From Dehalobacter sp. DCA (lineage in GTDB: Bacteria > Bacillota > Desulfitobacteriia > Desulfitobacteriales > Syntrophobotulaceae), in NCBI RefSeq assembly GCF_000305775.1, contig NC_018866.1:682001-746000 (forward strand): a stretch of 64,000 nt of DNA, written 5' to 3'. The translations under genes were made by a program, and so were the position numbers. This document shows positions 51,735 through 60,838 of this stretch, piece by piece. Every line of letters begins with the position of its first letter. Within the stretch, counting starts at the first letter, position 1. The notes under the pieces are model-generated. The model searched no databases. It saw only the letters and a program-made list of their open reading frames with translations, and was not told where the DNA came from.

Positions 51735-52967
51735 TTGAATAAACTACTGAAAAAACTCCGTTTTAAATACATAGGGACCTTCAGCGTTTTGCTCTCACTT
51801 TTATTATTCTGTTCAGGATGCTGGAGCAATAAGGAAGTCGAAACGCTAGCTTTTGTCACGCTAAGCAGCTTTGACTATACCCAAATCAACGGTCAGGATG
51901 TTTGGACTGCGGCTACGCTAGTCCTGGGAACACAAGGCAGTCAGGGACAGAATCAAGGAAAAGAGTCAAGTCCGAAAGTCAATACGGAACAGCTTTTTAC
52001 CGGTCAGGGATCAACAATGCAAGATGCAATTAGAAATTATTCCGCAAAATTATCAACTGTCCCTTTTTATGGTTACGCTACAGGCTTTATTCTTGGGGAG
52101 GAGGCTGCCAAAGAAAAGGCACCTGAGATTATTGAACATTATGCCCGCTTCCCGCAGACCCGGCCACGCGATATCATTTTGGTGGCCAAAGGTGAAGCCA
52201 AGGAAATACTTAAGACGGGAGGCACGATGAACCAGTTGTTTTCTGAGGAAACGTCCCAGTTTATCGATTTAAAAGCCACAAACACCGGCAAATCTTATGG
52301 TATGTATTTCTATAAATTTGTATCCTGGCTGACAAGCACTGACCGCGATGCCGTTTTACCACAAATTAAGATTATGCCCTTGGAATCGGATAACAAAGAA
52401 TCCGAAGCTAATCCCAAAACTGAGGCAAGCATTATCGAAGGCCTGGGTGTTTTTCAGGCTGGCCATTTGGTGGGCTGGCTTGATGAGGAACAAACCCTTG
52501 GTTTTCTGCTGCTGACGCAAAAAATCAGCAAAGGCCCGATTTCCATCCCCGTTCAGAAGGACGGAACCATGTTTAACTATTTTCTAAGCAGTTCAACGTA
52601 TAAAGTAAAACCAGTCGTCACCAACGGAGAGATATCTTACCAGGTTACAATTCAGACAAAAGGAGAAATTGATGAAAATAACGGTTTAAGACTGACCAAA
52701 GAGGATATTGAGCAATTAGAACCTGTCATTAGTGAAAAACTAAAAAAAATAGCCACTGCAACAGTTAACCAGGCCAAAACCTACAAGGCTGATTTTTTGG
52801 GTTTCTCCGAAAAGCTGCATCACAAAGATCCCAAAACATTTCATGCTTTGGGATCGGAATGGCGGGAAGCTTTTGTAAAGGCTAGTGTTGAAATTAATGT
52901 GAAAGCAAAGATCATTAGCACCGGCAGATTGAAAGAAAAATTAGAAGTGAATCCTCCGAATGAATAA
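51735..52967 (+). CDS. gerAC: GerAC-type germinant receptor lipoprotein, copy 1
   Basis: 410 residues from TTG 51735 (GAGGCG upstream). Signal peptide with lipobox LLLFCSGC (Cys ~29) followed by WSNKEVETLAFV, the family start. The rest matches Ger(x)C: APEIIEHYARFPQTRPRDIILVAKG, GLGVFQAGHLVGWLDEEQTLGFLLL, and the C-terminal domain with KLKKIATATVNQAKTYKADF. It is anchored to the outer side of the spore inner membrane as the C subunit of a nutrient receptor. A second, near-identical copy lies 2.8 kb downstream past gerAA and gerAB. Confidence 0.93.
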   Translation: MNKLLKKLRFKYIGTFSVLLSLLLFCSGCWSNKEVETLAFVTLSSFDYTQINGQDVWTAATLVLGTQGSQGQNQGKESSPKVNTEQLFTGQGSTMQDAIRNYSAKLSTVPFYGYATGFILGEEAAKEKAPEIIEHYARFPQTRPRDIILVAKGEAKEILKTGGTMNQLFSEETSQFIDLKATNTGKSYGMYFYKFVSWLTSTDRDAVLPQIKIMPLESDNKESEANPKTEASIIEGLGVFQAGHLVGWLDEEQTLGFLLLTQKISKGPISIPVQKDGTMFNYFLSSSTYKVKPVVTNGEISYQVTIQTKGEIDENNGLRLTKEDIEQLEPVISEKLKKIATATVNQAKTYKADFLGFSEKLHHKDPKTFHALGSEWREAFVKASVEINVKAKIISTGRLKEKLEVNPPNE

Positions 52968-53050
52968 AATTCCTTTTAGAGGTGTTCATAAATTTTCCTT
53001 AACTGGTAAATAATACGCTATATCGTTAGATAGGATGAGGCCAACAAAAG

Positions 53051-54661
53051 ATGTTTATCAATCGACTGACAAAAACCTTAAAAAGCTGGACAAATAAAGC
53101 ACCTGAACCCACCTCTGCTCCGGAGCCTCCCAAAAAACAGCCGTTGTCCAGAAATTATGAGGATAACATAAAAAAACTGCAACAGCTTTTTGCCAATTGT
53201 GCGGATGTCCAGTTCCATCCATTTCAAATTAATTTGGAAGAACCGGTAAGGGCTTTCATTGTCTATGCCACAACCATCACGGACAATCAAGTGATCAGTG
53301 ATTCTATACTGAAAACCCTGTTGGAAGAGACGCGCAAACTGCAGCAATTGACGAAGGGCGGCAACGCAAACCTGCTGCAGATCATTCAGGACAGCCTGCT
53401 GAATCTTACCGAAACCAGCACGGTTTCTAATCTGGATGAAGTCGAACGAAAAGTGTTTGCAGGCAATGCGGTTCTGATCATTGACGGTTCGTCTTCAGCC
53501 CTGGCTGCCGGGGTACGAGGCGGCGAAAATAGGTCCATTGTTGAGTCTGATACCGAACCAGGTGTGCGCGGGCCAAAGGATGGGTTCATCGAGTCCATCG
53601 ATACAAACATGAGTCTTATCAGAAGACGTTTAAAAACCAGCAGACTTAAGCTGGAAACTTTAGAAGTTGGTGAGCTGACCCATACGAAAATTGCGATCTG
53701 CTATATTCAGGGGATCGTGAATGAACAACTGCTGCAGGAATTGAAGCAGCGGATTGGCAGAATCAAAACGGACAGTATCCTGGAAGGCAGTTACATCGAA
53801 GAACTGATTATGGATGAGCAATATTCCCTGTTTCCGCTGGTACAATACACGGAAAGGCCCGATAAGGTCACTGCCTCGCTGTTGGAAGGCAGAATCGCGA
53901 TTCTGGTGGATAATTCTCCGATGCCGCTGCTCATTCCGGCGACATTTGTAACCATGCTGCAGGCAGCCGAGGATTATTATCACGGTTCAGTATTTGCGAC
54001 ATTTACAAGGCTTTTGCGCTTGATTGCCTTGAATTTGGCCTTGTTGCTGCCGTCAGTCACCGTTGCCGTCTTCTCCTTTCACCAGGAATTGTTGCCGACG
54101 CATCTCGTCAGTTCAGTGGCAGGAACAAGGCAGGGTTTACCGTTGCCAATTGCTTTGGAGATCCTTGTCATCGAGTTTACATTTGAACTTTTGCGGGAAG
54201 CAGGTGTCCGGCTGCCGAAAACCATCGGCCAGGCCATCAGCACGGTCGGCGGTTTGGTTATTGGCCAGGCAGCGGTCAATGCAGGCCTGGTCTCCCCAAT
54301 CTCCGTTATTGTCGTAGCGACCACGGCAATCGCGTCTTTTTCGATCCCAAATTACGATGCCGGCTATGCGCTCAGGATACTGCGGTTTATGTTGATTTTA
54401 CTGGCCAGCTTTCTGGGAGGAGTCGGTATCATGTTCGGCCTGATGATCATTCTGATCCATCTCTGCAGCCTGCGTTCTTTCGGTGTCCCTTATTTGATTC
54501 CGTTTGCTCCTTTAAGCCTTGGCGAAATCAAAGATATCCTGGTCCGGGCTCCATGGTGGGCAATGTCCAAACGGCCAAAGTCGTTCCGTTCGGTGAATCC
54601 TGTCCGGCAGAAAGACAACCAGGGGCCGTCGAAACCAAAGTATAGGAGGAAAAGGTCATAA
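53051..54661 (+). CDS. gerAA: GerAA-type germinant receptor subunit A
   Basis: 536 residues. N-terminal soluble part (~1-290) with LSRNYEDNIKKLQQLFANCADVQ, NAVLIIDGSSSALAAGVRGGENR and EPGVRGPKDGFIESIDTNMS, the conserved A-subunit block. Then five membrane helices at ~310-500 (RLIALNLALLLPSVTVAVFS, QGLPLPIALEILVIEFTFEL). The C-terminal tail is basic. Forms the nutrient-gated ion channel with the B and C subunits in the spore inner membrane. Start has GGATGAGG upstream. The stop TAA overlaps the presumed gerAB start by three bases. Confidence 0.95.
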   Translation: MFINRLTKTLKSWTNKAPEPTSAPEPPKKQPLSRNYEDNIKKLQQLFANCADVQFHPFQINLEEPVRAFIVYATTITDNQVISDSILKTLLEETRKLQQLTKGGNANLLQIIQDSLLNLTETSTVSNLDEVERKVFAGNAVLIIDGSSSALAAGVRGGENRSIVESDTEPGVRGPKDGFIESIDTNMSLIRRRLKTSRLKLETLEVGELTHTKIAICYIQGIVNEQLLQELKQRIGRIKTDSILEGSYIEELIMDEQYSLFPLVQYTERPDKVTASLLEGRIAILVDNSPMPLLIPATFVTMLQAAEDYYHGSVFATFTRLLRLIALNLALLLPSVTVAVFSFHQELLPTHLVSSVAGTRQGLPLPIALEILVIEFTFELLREAGVRLPKTIGQAISTVGGLVIGQAAVNAGLVSPISVIVVATTAIASFSIPNYDAGYALRILRFMLILLASFLGGVGIMFGLMIILIHLCSLRSFGVPYLIPFAPLSLGEIKDILVRAPWWAMSKRPKSFRSVNPVRQKDNQGPSKPKYRRKRS

Positions 54662-55752
54662 ATTCAGAAAAGATATCCGGTGTACAACTTGCTTCTTTGA
54701 TGTTTATGATTGTCATGTCCACTGCGATCCTGTTAATCCCCGGCATAACAGCGGAAAAGGCCGCAGAATCAGCCTGGCTTTCCGTCCTGATTGCACTTGC
54801 TGTCGGGATCGTTAACCTTATGCTGATTTATTATCTGGGACGGCGGTTTCCAAAGCTGACGCTGCCCGAATATGCTGAAATCCTGCTCGGCAAAACCCTC
54901 GGAAAAGTCCTGACTTTCGGCTATGTATTATTCTTTTTGATCATAAGTATCACGGTATTAAGAGAGTTTACTGATTTTTTAAATATGAACCTTATGCCCG
55001 AAACTCCGCCTTATGTTTTTCAAACAGGTTTGATGATTGTGGCTGCCTATGCGGTTGTTAAAGGAATCGAAGTGATTGTGCGGGTCAACCAGTTTATTCT
55101 GCCTTTGTTTATACTGTCTCTGGCGGTCTTGCTGGCGTTAGCCGTCAGAGATATGGATCTAAACAATCTGCAGCCTTTTCTGGATAAGGGTGTCCTGTCC
55201 GTTCTGGATGCTTCCCTTGTTCCTGTAGCCTGGTTTGGCCAGATTGTTGTACTCGTATTTTTATTCCCAAAAGTAAACCAGGCGGAGGATATTTTAAGGA
55301 ATGGCATCTTCGGAATTATTGCTGCCGGTATCCTGCTGACTTTCATTACTGTTGCCACCCTTACTGTTTTTGGGCCGGAATACACGGGTGATATGTATTT
55401 TGCTTTTCTTTATTTAGCTAAATATATCAAATTTATTACGATTCAAAGGCTTGAATTCCTTGTTATTTTTATCTGGGTATCCGGTATCGTCGTCAAAGTA
55501 GCTGTCATGTATTACTTAGAGACAATGACCTTAGTCCGGATGTTTTCTCTCCAAAGCAAGAAGTATGTTCTCCTGGGGTTTGCTCTACCAAATATTATTC
55601 TGCCAAACTTATTATTTGAGAGTCCTGTTGATGTCGGTCATTTTCTTAAGAATATATGGCCATCGATCGCTTTAACGTTTGAGCTGCTGATCCCTGGTCT
55701 GCTGTTGCTGCTGACTGTCATCAAAAAGAAAAAAGTGGGGCGTTACCATTGA
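54658..55752 (+). CDS. gerAB: GerAB-type germinant receptor subunit B with apparent ATA start
   Basis: 364 residues if translation starts at ATA 54658, which lies 8 nt after a perfect AGGAGG; no ATG, GTG or TTG occurs in this frame until TTG 54694/ATG 54697, which have no ribosome site. ATG in this place would give the usual ATGA overlap with the gerAA stop, so a G to A change is likely. From here the product reads NSEKISGVQLASLMFMIVMS, the normal N-terminus of the family. Ten helices of the APC-type spore permease fold follow (LPEYAEILLGKTLGKVLTFG, KGIEVIVRVNQFILPLFIL). It binds the germinant. Confidence 0.85.
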   Translation: MNSEKISGVQLASLMFMIVMSTAILLIPGITAEKAAESAWLSVLIALAVGIVNLMLIYYLGRRFPKLTLPEYAEILLGKTLGKVLTFGYVLFFLIISITVLREFTDFLNMNLMPETPPYVFQTGLMIVAAYAVVKGIEVIVRVNQFILPLFILSLAVLLALAVRDMDLNNLQPFLDKGVLSVLDASLVPVAWFGQIVVLVFLFPKVNQAEDILRNGIFGIIAAGILLTFITVATLTVFGPEYTGDMYFAFLYLAKYIKFITIQRLEFLVIFIWVSGIVVKVAVMYYLETMTLVRMFSLQSKKYVLLGFALPNIILPNLLFESPVDVGHFLKNIWPSIALTFELLIPGLLLLLTVIKKKKVGRYH

Positions 55753-56981
55753 AGAAACTACTAAAAAAACTCCGTTTTAGATACATAGGGACCTTCAGTA
55801 TATTGCTCTCACTTTTATTATTCTGTTCAGGATGCTGGAGCAATAAGGAAGTCGAAACGCTAGCTTTTGTCACGCTAAGCAGCTATGATTATACCCAAAT
55901 CAACGGTCAGGATGTTTGGACTGCGGCCACGCTGATCCTGAAGCCGCAAGGCAGTCAGGGACAAGATGAAGGAAAGAAGTCCAGTTTGAGCGGCAATGCA
56001 GAACAGCTTGTCACCGGTCAGGGACCAACAATGCAGGATGCAATTAGAAATTATTCCGCAAAATTGTCAACCGTCCCTTTTTATGGTTACGCTACAGGCA
56101 CGATTATTGGGGAAGAGGCCGCCAAAAGAAAGGCACCTGAGATGATCGAACATCGTGCCCGCTTCCCGCAGACTCGGCCACGCGATATCCTTTTGGTAGC
56201 CAAAGGTGAAGTCAAGGAAATACTTATGACGGGAGGCACGATGGACCAGTTGTTTTCTACGGAGGTATCCCAGTTTATCGATTTAAAAGCTACAAACACC
56301 GGCAAATCCTACAGTATGTATTTCTATAAGTTTGTATCCTGGCTGACAAGTACTGACCGCGATGCCGTTTTACCACAAATTAAGATTATACCCTTGGAAT
56401 CGGATAACAAAGAATCCGGAGCTAATCCCAAAACTGAAGGAAGCATTATCGAAGGCCTGGGTGTTTTTCAGTCTGGCCATTTGGTGGGCTGGCTTGATGA
56501 GGAACAAACCATCGGTTTTCTGCTGTTGACGCAAAAAATCAACAAAGGCCCGATTTCCATCCCCGTTCAGAAGGACGGAACCATGTTTAACTATTTTCTA
56601 AGCAGTTCAGCGTATAAAGTAAAACCAGTCGTCACCAACGGAGAGATATCTTACCAGGTTACAATTCAGACAAAAGGAGAAATCGATGAAAATAACGGTT
56701 TAAGACTGACCAAAGAGGATATTGAGCAATTAGAACCTGTCATTAGTGAAAAACTAAAAAAAATAGCCACTGCAACAGTTAACCAGGCCAAAACCTACAA
56801 GGCTGATTTTTTGGGTTTCTCCGAAAAGCTGCATCACAAAGATCCCAAAACATTTCATGCTTTGGGATCGGAATGGCGGGAAGCTTTTGTGAACGCTAAT
56901 GTTGAAATTAATGTAAAAGCAAAGATCATTAGCACCGGCAGACTGAAAGAAGAATTAGAAGTGAATCCTCCGAATGAATGA
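55749..56981 (+). CDS. gerAC: GerAC-type germinant receptor lipoprotein, copy 2
   Basis: 410 residues from TTG 55749, which overlaps the gerAB stop by 4 bp. Signal peptide and lipobox as in copy 1. The two proteins are identical over long tracts, especially from ~residue 240 to the C-terminus, and differ mainly at ~62-85, 110-120 and 140-160. The upstream ribosome-site region is also duplicated (AAGAAAAAAGTGRGGCGYTA). This position, directly after gerAB, is the usual A-B-C order, so copy 1 is probably the added one. The stop lies 8 bp from the convergent aminotransferase gene. Confidence 0.93.
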   Translation: MKKLLKKLRFRYIGTFSILLSLLLFCSGCWSNKEVETLAFVTLSSYDYTQINGQDVWTAATLILKPQGSQGQDEGKKSSLSGNAEQLVTGQGPTMQDAIRNYSAKLSTVPFYGYATGTIIGEEAAKRKAPEMIEHRARFPQTRPRDILLVAKGEVKEILMTGGTMDQLFSTEVSQFIDLKATNTGKSYSMYFYKFVSWLTSTDRDAVLPQIKIIPLESDNKESGANPKTEGSIIEGLGVFQSGHLVGWLDEEQTIGFLLLTQKINKGPISIPVQKDGTMFNYFLSSSAYKVKPVVTNGEISYQVTIQTKGEIDENNGLRLTKEDIEQLEPVISEKLKKIATATVNQAKTYKADFLGFSEKLHHKDPKTFHALGSEWREAFVNANVEINVKAKIISTGRLKEELEVNPPNE

Positions 56982-56989
56982 AATCCACA

Positions 56990-58174
56990 TCAGACAAATT
57001 CGCGCAGGACACCGGCAAGGCTTTGCAGTCCTGCTTCAATTTTGTCATCAGGCATATTGGAAAAATTGATTCGGAAAGTATTTTCCCTGCCGCCGTTCGG
57101 GAAGAATGAACCGCCGGGTACAAACGCGACGTTCTGTTCCAGGCTTTTGATCAGCACATCTCTGGCATTGACATTCGCCGGAAGCTCAATCCAGGCAAAG
57201 AGCCCCCCTTTGGGTCTGGTAAAGGTGACTCCTTCGGGAAAATAATCCTCCATTAATTTTACCGTCAGATTGCGGCGTCTTTTATAAACTTTGCGAATTT
57301 TTTCAATATGTTCGTCGATATTATACATTTCAAGGTATTTGGCGATTTCTCTCTGGGCCAGGGTGTTGCACTGCAAATCCGTTCCCTGTTTGACAAGGAC
57401 ATATTTTTCAACAACCTTCTGATCACCGGCAACCCAGCCGATCCGGTAACCCGGGCAAAATATTTTGGAGAACGTTCCGAGGCTTAAAACGCAGCCCTTA
57501 TGGTCAAAAGCCTGCAGGGACGGAAGTGGTTCATCCTCAAAACGCAATTCACCATAAGGATTATCTTCAATGATCATGACCTGGTGTTTCATAGCTGCCT
57601 TAACCAGGTGTTCCCTGCGGGGCAGTGTCCATGTTCTGCCCGTCGGGTTCTGAAAGTCAGGAATCACATAAATGAGTTTAACGTTTGGCGTACTATCCAG
57701 AATCCTGTCCAATTCCGCAGGGATCATACCCTCCTCATCTGTCGGCACTTCTTTGAATTCGCAGCCATAAGCTTTAAACGCACTGATGGCAGCAAGATAC
57801 GTTGGACTTTCGCACAGCACGACATCTCCTTCATCAAGAAAGACCTTTCCGGAAAGATCCAGGGCCTGTTGTGAACCGTGGGTCAAAAGGATATTATCCG
57901 GCTCAAATTGGGTGCCTAGCCGGTTATTCATGCGTGCTGCAATCCATTTCCGTAAAGGAAGATAGCCTTCGGTGGTCGTATACTGCAAAGCTTCTGTCCC
58001 TGCTTCTTCCAGCACAATCCTGCTGACTTCTTTAATTTCGTCTACCGGAAACAGCTCCGGTGCCGGGAGTCCGCCTGCAAAGGAGATTATTTCCGGATTT
58101 TCGGTGACTTTTAGTATCTCCCTGATTTCTGAAGCTTTTAAATGGTTGATTCTTTTTGCATAGTTGTATTCCAT
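56990..58174 (-). CDS. PLP-dependent aminotransferase, class I (LysN/2-aminoadipate type)
   Basis: 394 residues, fold type I. N-terminal FAGGLPAPELFPVDEIKEV, then QYTTTEGYLPLRKWIAARM, HGSQQALDLSGKVFLDEGD, Asn and Asp of the PLP pocket in YVIPDFQNPTGRT and IIEDNPYGELRF, the Schiff-base Lys in LGTFSKIFCPGYRIGW (~238), and the Arg of the carboxylate site in FRINFSNM (~370). These features fit the 2-aminoadipate/branched-chain/aromatic group related to MocR domains but without a DNA-binding part. Exact amino donor unknown. Cytoplasmic, single gene. Confidence 0.9.
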   Translation of the reverse strand: MEYNYAKRINHLKASEIREILKVTENPEIISFAGGLPAPELFPVDEIKEVSRIVLEEAGTEALQYTTTEGYLPLRKWIAARMNNRLGTQFEPDNILLTHGSQQALDLSGKVFLDEGDVVLCESPTYLAAISAFKAYGCEFKEVPTDEEGMIPAELDRILDSTPNVKLIYVIPDFQNPTGRTWTLPRREHLVKAAMKHQVMIIEDNPYGELRFEDEPLPSLQAFDHKGCVLSLGTFSKIFCPGYRIGWVAGDQKVVEKYVLVKQGTDLQCNTLAQREIAKYLEMYNIDEHIEKIRKVYKRRRNLTVKLMEDYFPEGVTFTRPKGGLFAWIELPANVNARDVLIKSLEQNVAFVPGGSFFPNGGRENTFRINFSNMPDDKIEAGLQSLAGVLREFV

Positions 58175-58333
58175 GACTCTCTCTTTTTCCTGCCTTTTCG
58201 CACAAATTCACATATTTATTAGTATCCCACATTTGATAGGAAGATTAAAGTCCTAATCTAGTAGATCGATTCGTAAATCCCCTAACAATGACGATACCTT
58301 GGTTTGCCCGGATTAGCCTCCAGCTCTTGTAAG

Positions 58334-58362
58334 TTAATTTTGCGAGAGAAAAATGTTATAAT
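58334..58362 (+). promoter_or_regulatory. Putative promoter of ung
   Basis: TTAATT, 17-nt spacer, TATAAT with TGT just before (extended -10), ending 19 nt before the ung ATG. Confidence 0.55.
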
Positions 58363-58381
58363 AAGTAGCGAGGTGATAGGA

Positions 58382-59095
58382 ATGCAGATTCTTAAAAATG
58401 ACTGGCATGATTTGCTTCATGCCGAATTTGATAAAGAATACTATCAGAAGCTTCGGAAGTTTCTAATCGTTGAGTACCGCTCCCGAACCGTCTTCCCGGA
58501 TAAATTCGACATCTATAATGCCTTGCATTATACGGCGTATAGAGATGTAAAAGTGGTTATTCTGGGCCAGGATCCCTATCATGGTCCTCATCAGGCCCAT
58601 GGCTTAAGCTTTTCTGTCCAGCCTGGTGTTCAGGCCCCGCCGTCCCTGATGAATATTTTTAAAGAACTGCACGATGATTTGGGATGTTATATTCCAAACA
58701 ACGGATATTTAAAGAAATGGGCCGACCATGGTGTCCTGCTGCTGAATGCTTCGCTGACCGTCCGGTCAGGCCAGGCCAATTCCCACAGTAGCATCGGCTG
58801 GGCCCAGTTTACCGATAAAATCATCGAGCTCTTAAATGAGCGGGAAGACCCTGTTGTTTTTATCCTCTGGGGAAAAAATGCCCAGTCCAAGCTGAGCATT
58901 ATCCATCAGTCCAGGCATTGTATCATTAAATCCGTCCATCCCAGTCCGTTATCCGCCCATGCCGGTTTCTTCGGCAGCAGACCGTTTTCTAGCGCCAATC
59001 AATTTTTGGTCTCGATTGGCAAGAAGCCAATTGACTGGCAAATAGAAAATCTGCCTGCCTCATCTACCACATTAGCCGGATCGCATCGTCCGTGA
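58382..59095 (+). CDS. ung: Uracil-DNA glycosylase
   Basis: 237 residues from ATG 58382 (GAGGTGATAG upstream); an upstream in-frame extension has no ribosome site. Removes uracil from DNA in base excision repair. Family 1 motifs: catalytic Asp in [20 protein letters not shown] (~68), [11 protein letters not shown] (~125), the uracil-reading ILWGKNAQ, and the Leu intercalation loop with His in [15 protein letters not shown] (~190). The last ~10 codons overlap the 3' end of the convergent cvfB gene by 32 bp. Confidence 0.96.
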   Translation: MQILKNDWHDLLHAEFDKEYYQKLRKFLIVEYRSRTVFPDKFDIYNALHYTAYRDVKVVILGQDPYHGPHQAHGLSFSVQPGVQAPPSLMNIFKELHDDLGCYIPNNGYLKKWADHGVLLLNASLTVRSGQANSHSSIGWAQFTDKIIELLNEREDPVVFILWGKNAQSKLSIIHQSRHCIIKSVHPSPLSAHAGFFGSRPFSSANQFLVSIGKKPIDWQIENLPASSTTLAGSHRP

Positions 59096-59900
59096 TTTGG
59101 ATTGCACCTTCTTTGAGCAGCCTGCCTAACGCCCGCTTGAAGGCAGATTTGCTCATTTTCAGTTCCGACTTGATTTTTTCGGGGGGACTGCTGTCATTGA
59201 GCTTAAGCACACCGCCGTTTGCTTTTAACTTCTCTAAAATAACCCGGGCATCCGTCTCTATTTGCTGGGCAATCTCTTGTCTTAAACTTAATTCCAGCTT
59301 GCCATCCTGTCTTACCTTCTTGATTCGGATGTCGACCTTATCACCGATTGCGATGCTGCCATACAATTCTTTATTTGGAATCATACCGTGATATTGATTA
59401 TCCACGGCGACAAACGCACCAAACTCAGGATTAAAGTTATAGATAGTGCCATGGGCATTGTCATTCTCTTTATAAGGAGAGTTTATTTTGAGCGAATCAT
59501 ATATTTTCATTGTGGCATATAATTGATAGCTGTTATTGAGCGCTAATCCCACTAGGTAGGTACCACCTTTTTTGACCTCACCAACTTGCTCTTTAAGTGG
59601 CAGCAATAAGTCTTTCTCCAGACCCCAGTCTAAGAAAGCGCCAAATTCTGTGGTATCGACGACAGTTAAAGCTGCCGTTTCACCGAGTACCAACTTTGGC
59701 TTTTTTATGGTGGCCATGATCCTTTCTTTCGTATCTTTATACACAAACACTTCGATTTTATCACCTATTTTGATATCCTTTGGAGCCAGACTTATCGGTA
59801 ATAATATACTATTTTGCGTATCGTTCTTTGCATTCAGGATATGCCAATTTTGAGATGTTTTCACGACTTTTAATTCCTGCATTTTGCCATATTCAATCAT
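59064..59900 (-). CDS. cvfB: CvfB-like S1-domain RNA-binding protein
   Basis: 278 residues. Three S1-like barrels (~5-60; ~75-135 [20 protein letters not shown]; ~145-210 [20 protein letters not shown]) and a C-terminal winged helix (~220-278, [20 protein letters not shown]), the CvfB/YitL arrangement. Members bind RNA and affect virulence-factor or stress gene expression in Gram-positive bacteria. Tail-to-tail overlap of 32 bp with ung. Confidence 0.92.
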   Translation of the reverse strand: MIEYGKMQELKVVKTSQNWHILNAKNDTQNSILLPISLAPKDIKIGDKIEVFVYKDTKERIMATIKKPKLVLGETAALTVVDTTEFGAFLDWGLEKDLLLPLKEQVGEVKKGGTYLVGLALNNSYQLYATMKIYDSLKINSPYKENDNAHGTIYNFNPEFGAFVAVDNQYHGMIPNKELYGSIAIGDKVDIRIKKVRQDGKLELSLRQEIAQQIETDARVILEKLKANGGVLKLNDSSPPEKIKSELKMSKSAFKRALGRLLKEGAIQITDDAIRLMW

Positions 59901-59992
59901 CTAAATTCCCTCTTTATTTCATATATCAGATCTTAGTATTTCCTATTATATCTTTATTTAAAAGATTGTACTACCATCGGTCATTTTTATAC

Positions 59993-60033
59993 CAAAAATC
60001 CAGGAAATCATACGAGCGTTGACTCCTGGATCA
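59993..60033 (-). terminator. Terminator of the carbonic anhydrase gene
   Basis: Minus strand ATCCAGGA...TCCTGGAT with a ~20-nt loop followed by TTTTTGG, ~28 bp past the stop codon at 60061. Confidence 0.65.
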
Positions 60034-60060
60034 AACCGTCATCTAATACTTGATTTGCAG

Positions 60061-60687
60061 TTAATTCACAAGTTCAAATTCGCTGTTTTGCCGATTATAA
60101 CGAAAGACCTCACCAGTTTCAATGATGTAGTACCAGCCTTCCATGGTCAGCGTCTGATTCAGGACTTTTTCCCTGATAAACGGATAAGTTAACAAATGTT
60201 TGAGCTGCTCAACAATGTTGATTTGTTCAGTCATCCATTCCCTTTTTGCCATATCTTGTTCCGGGATATCCATTGCTGTTATTTTATCCTTAACCGGTCC
60301 AGCCAACTCCAGCCATTTCCGGGTATGCGGAATGGATTCCATTTCTTTCTCCGAGGCATACAGTGATTTACACCCTCCGCAATTGGAATGGCCGCAGACG
60401 ACGATATGCTGAACGCCAAGGATATTGATGGCATATTCAATTGCAGAAGTAGTGGCCAGGTATTCCTCTGTATTGCGGTAAGGCGGTACGATATTGGCAA
60501 TATTCCGGATGACAAACAACTCTCCGGGCAATGTCCCAGTGATTAAATTGGGGACCAGTCTTGAATCCGAGCAGCCGATGAATAAAGTGTGCGGGCTTTG
60601 GGAATTCCCTAGTTCCTCAAAAAGCTGCCTGTGCTGCTGGAAATCCGTTTCTTTAAATTGAATAAGGCCCTGAAGTAATTTCTCCAT
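60061..60687 (-). CDS. Beta-class carbonic anhydrase
   Basis: 208 residues, full length. Interconverts CO2 and bicarbonate. Zinc and catalytic-dyad motifs are present: FIGCSDSRLVP (Cys ~39, Asp, Arg) and VVCGHSNCGGCKSL (His ~98, Cys ~101), plus VIRNIANIVPPY of the active-site cleft. Cytoplasmic, no signal peptide. Single gene with terminator. Bicarbonate supply would matter for carboxylation in an anaerobe. Confidence 0.95.
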   Translation of the reverse strand: MEKLLQGLIQFKETDFQQHRQLFEELGNSQSPHTLFIGCSDSRLVPNLITGTLPGELFVIRNIANIVPPYRNTEEYLATTSAIEYAINILGVQHIVVCGHSNCGGCKSLYASEKEMESIPHTRKWLELAGPVKDKITAMDIPEQDMAKREWMTEQINIVEQLKHLLTYPFIREKVLNQTLTMEGWYYIIETGEVFRYNRQNSEFELVN

Positions 60688-60838
60688 ATTTTACATCCTT
60701 GCTTCTTATTTATAGATAAGCCTTTTACACATAAGTCATCTTTCCGGCCATTTTGCCGTCCATAACGATATTTGCGCCGTTGAAAAATACCTAATACTAT
60801 AGCTAGCTTCTTAAATACTATCCTATGCTTTGATAGTC

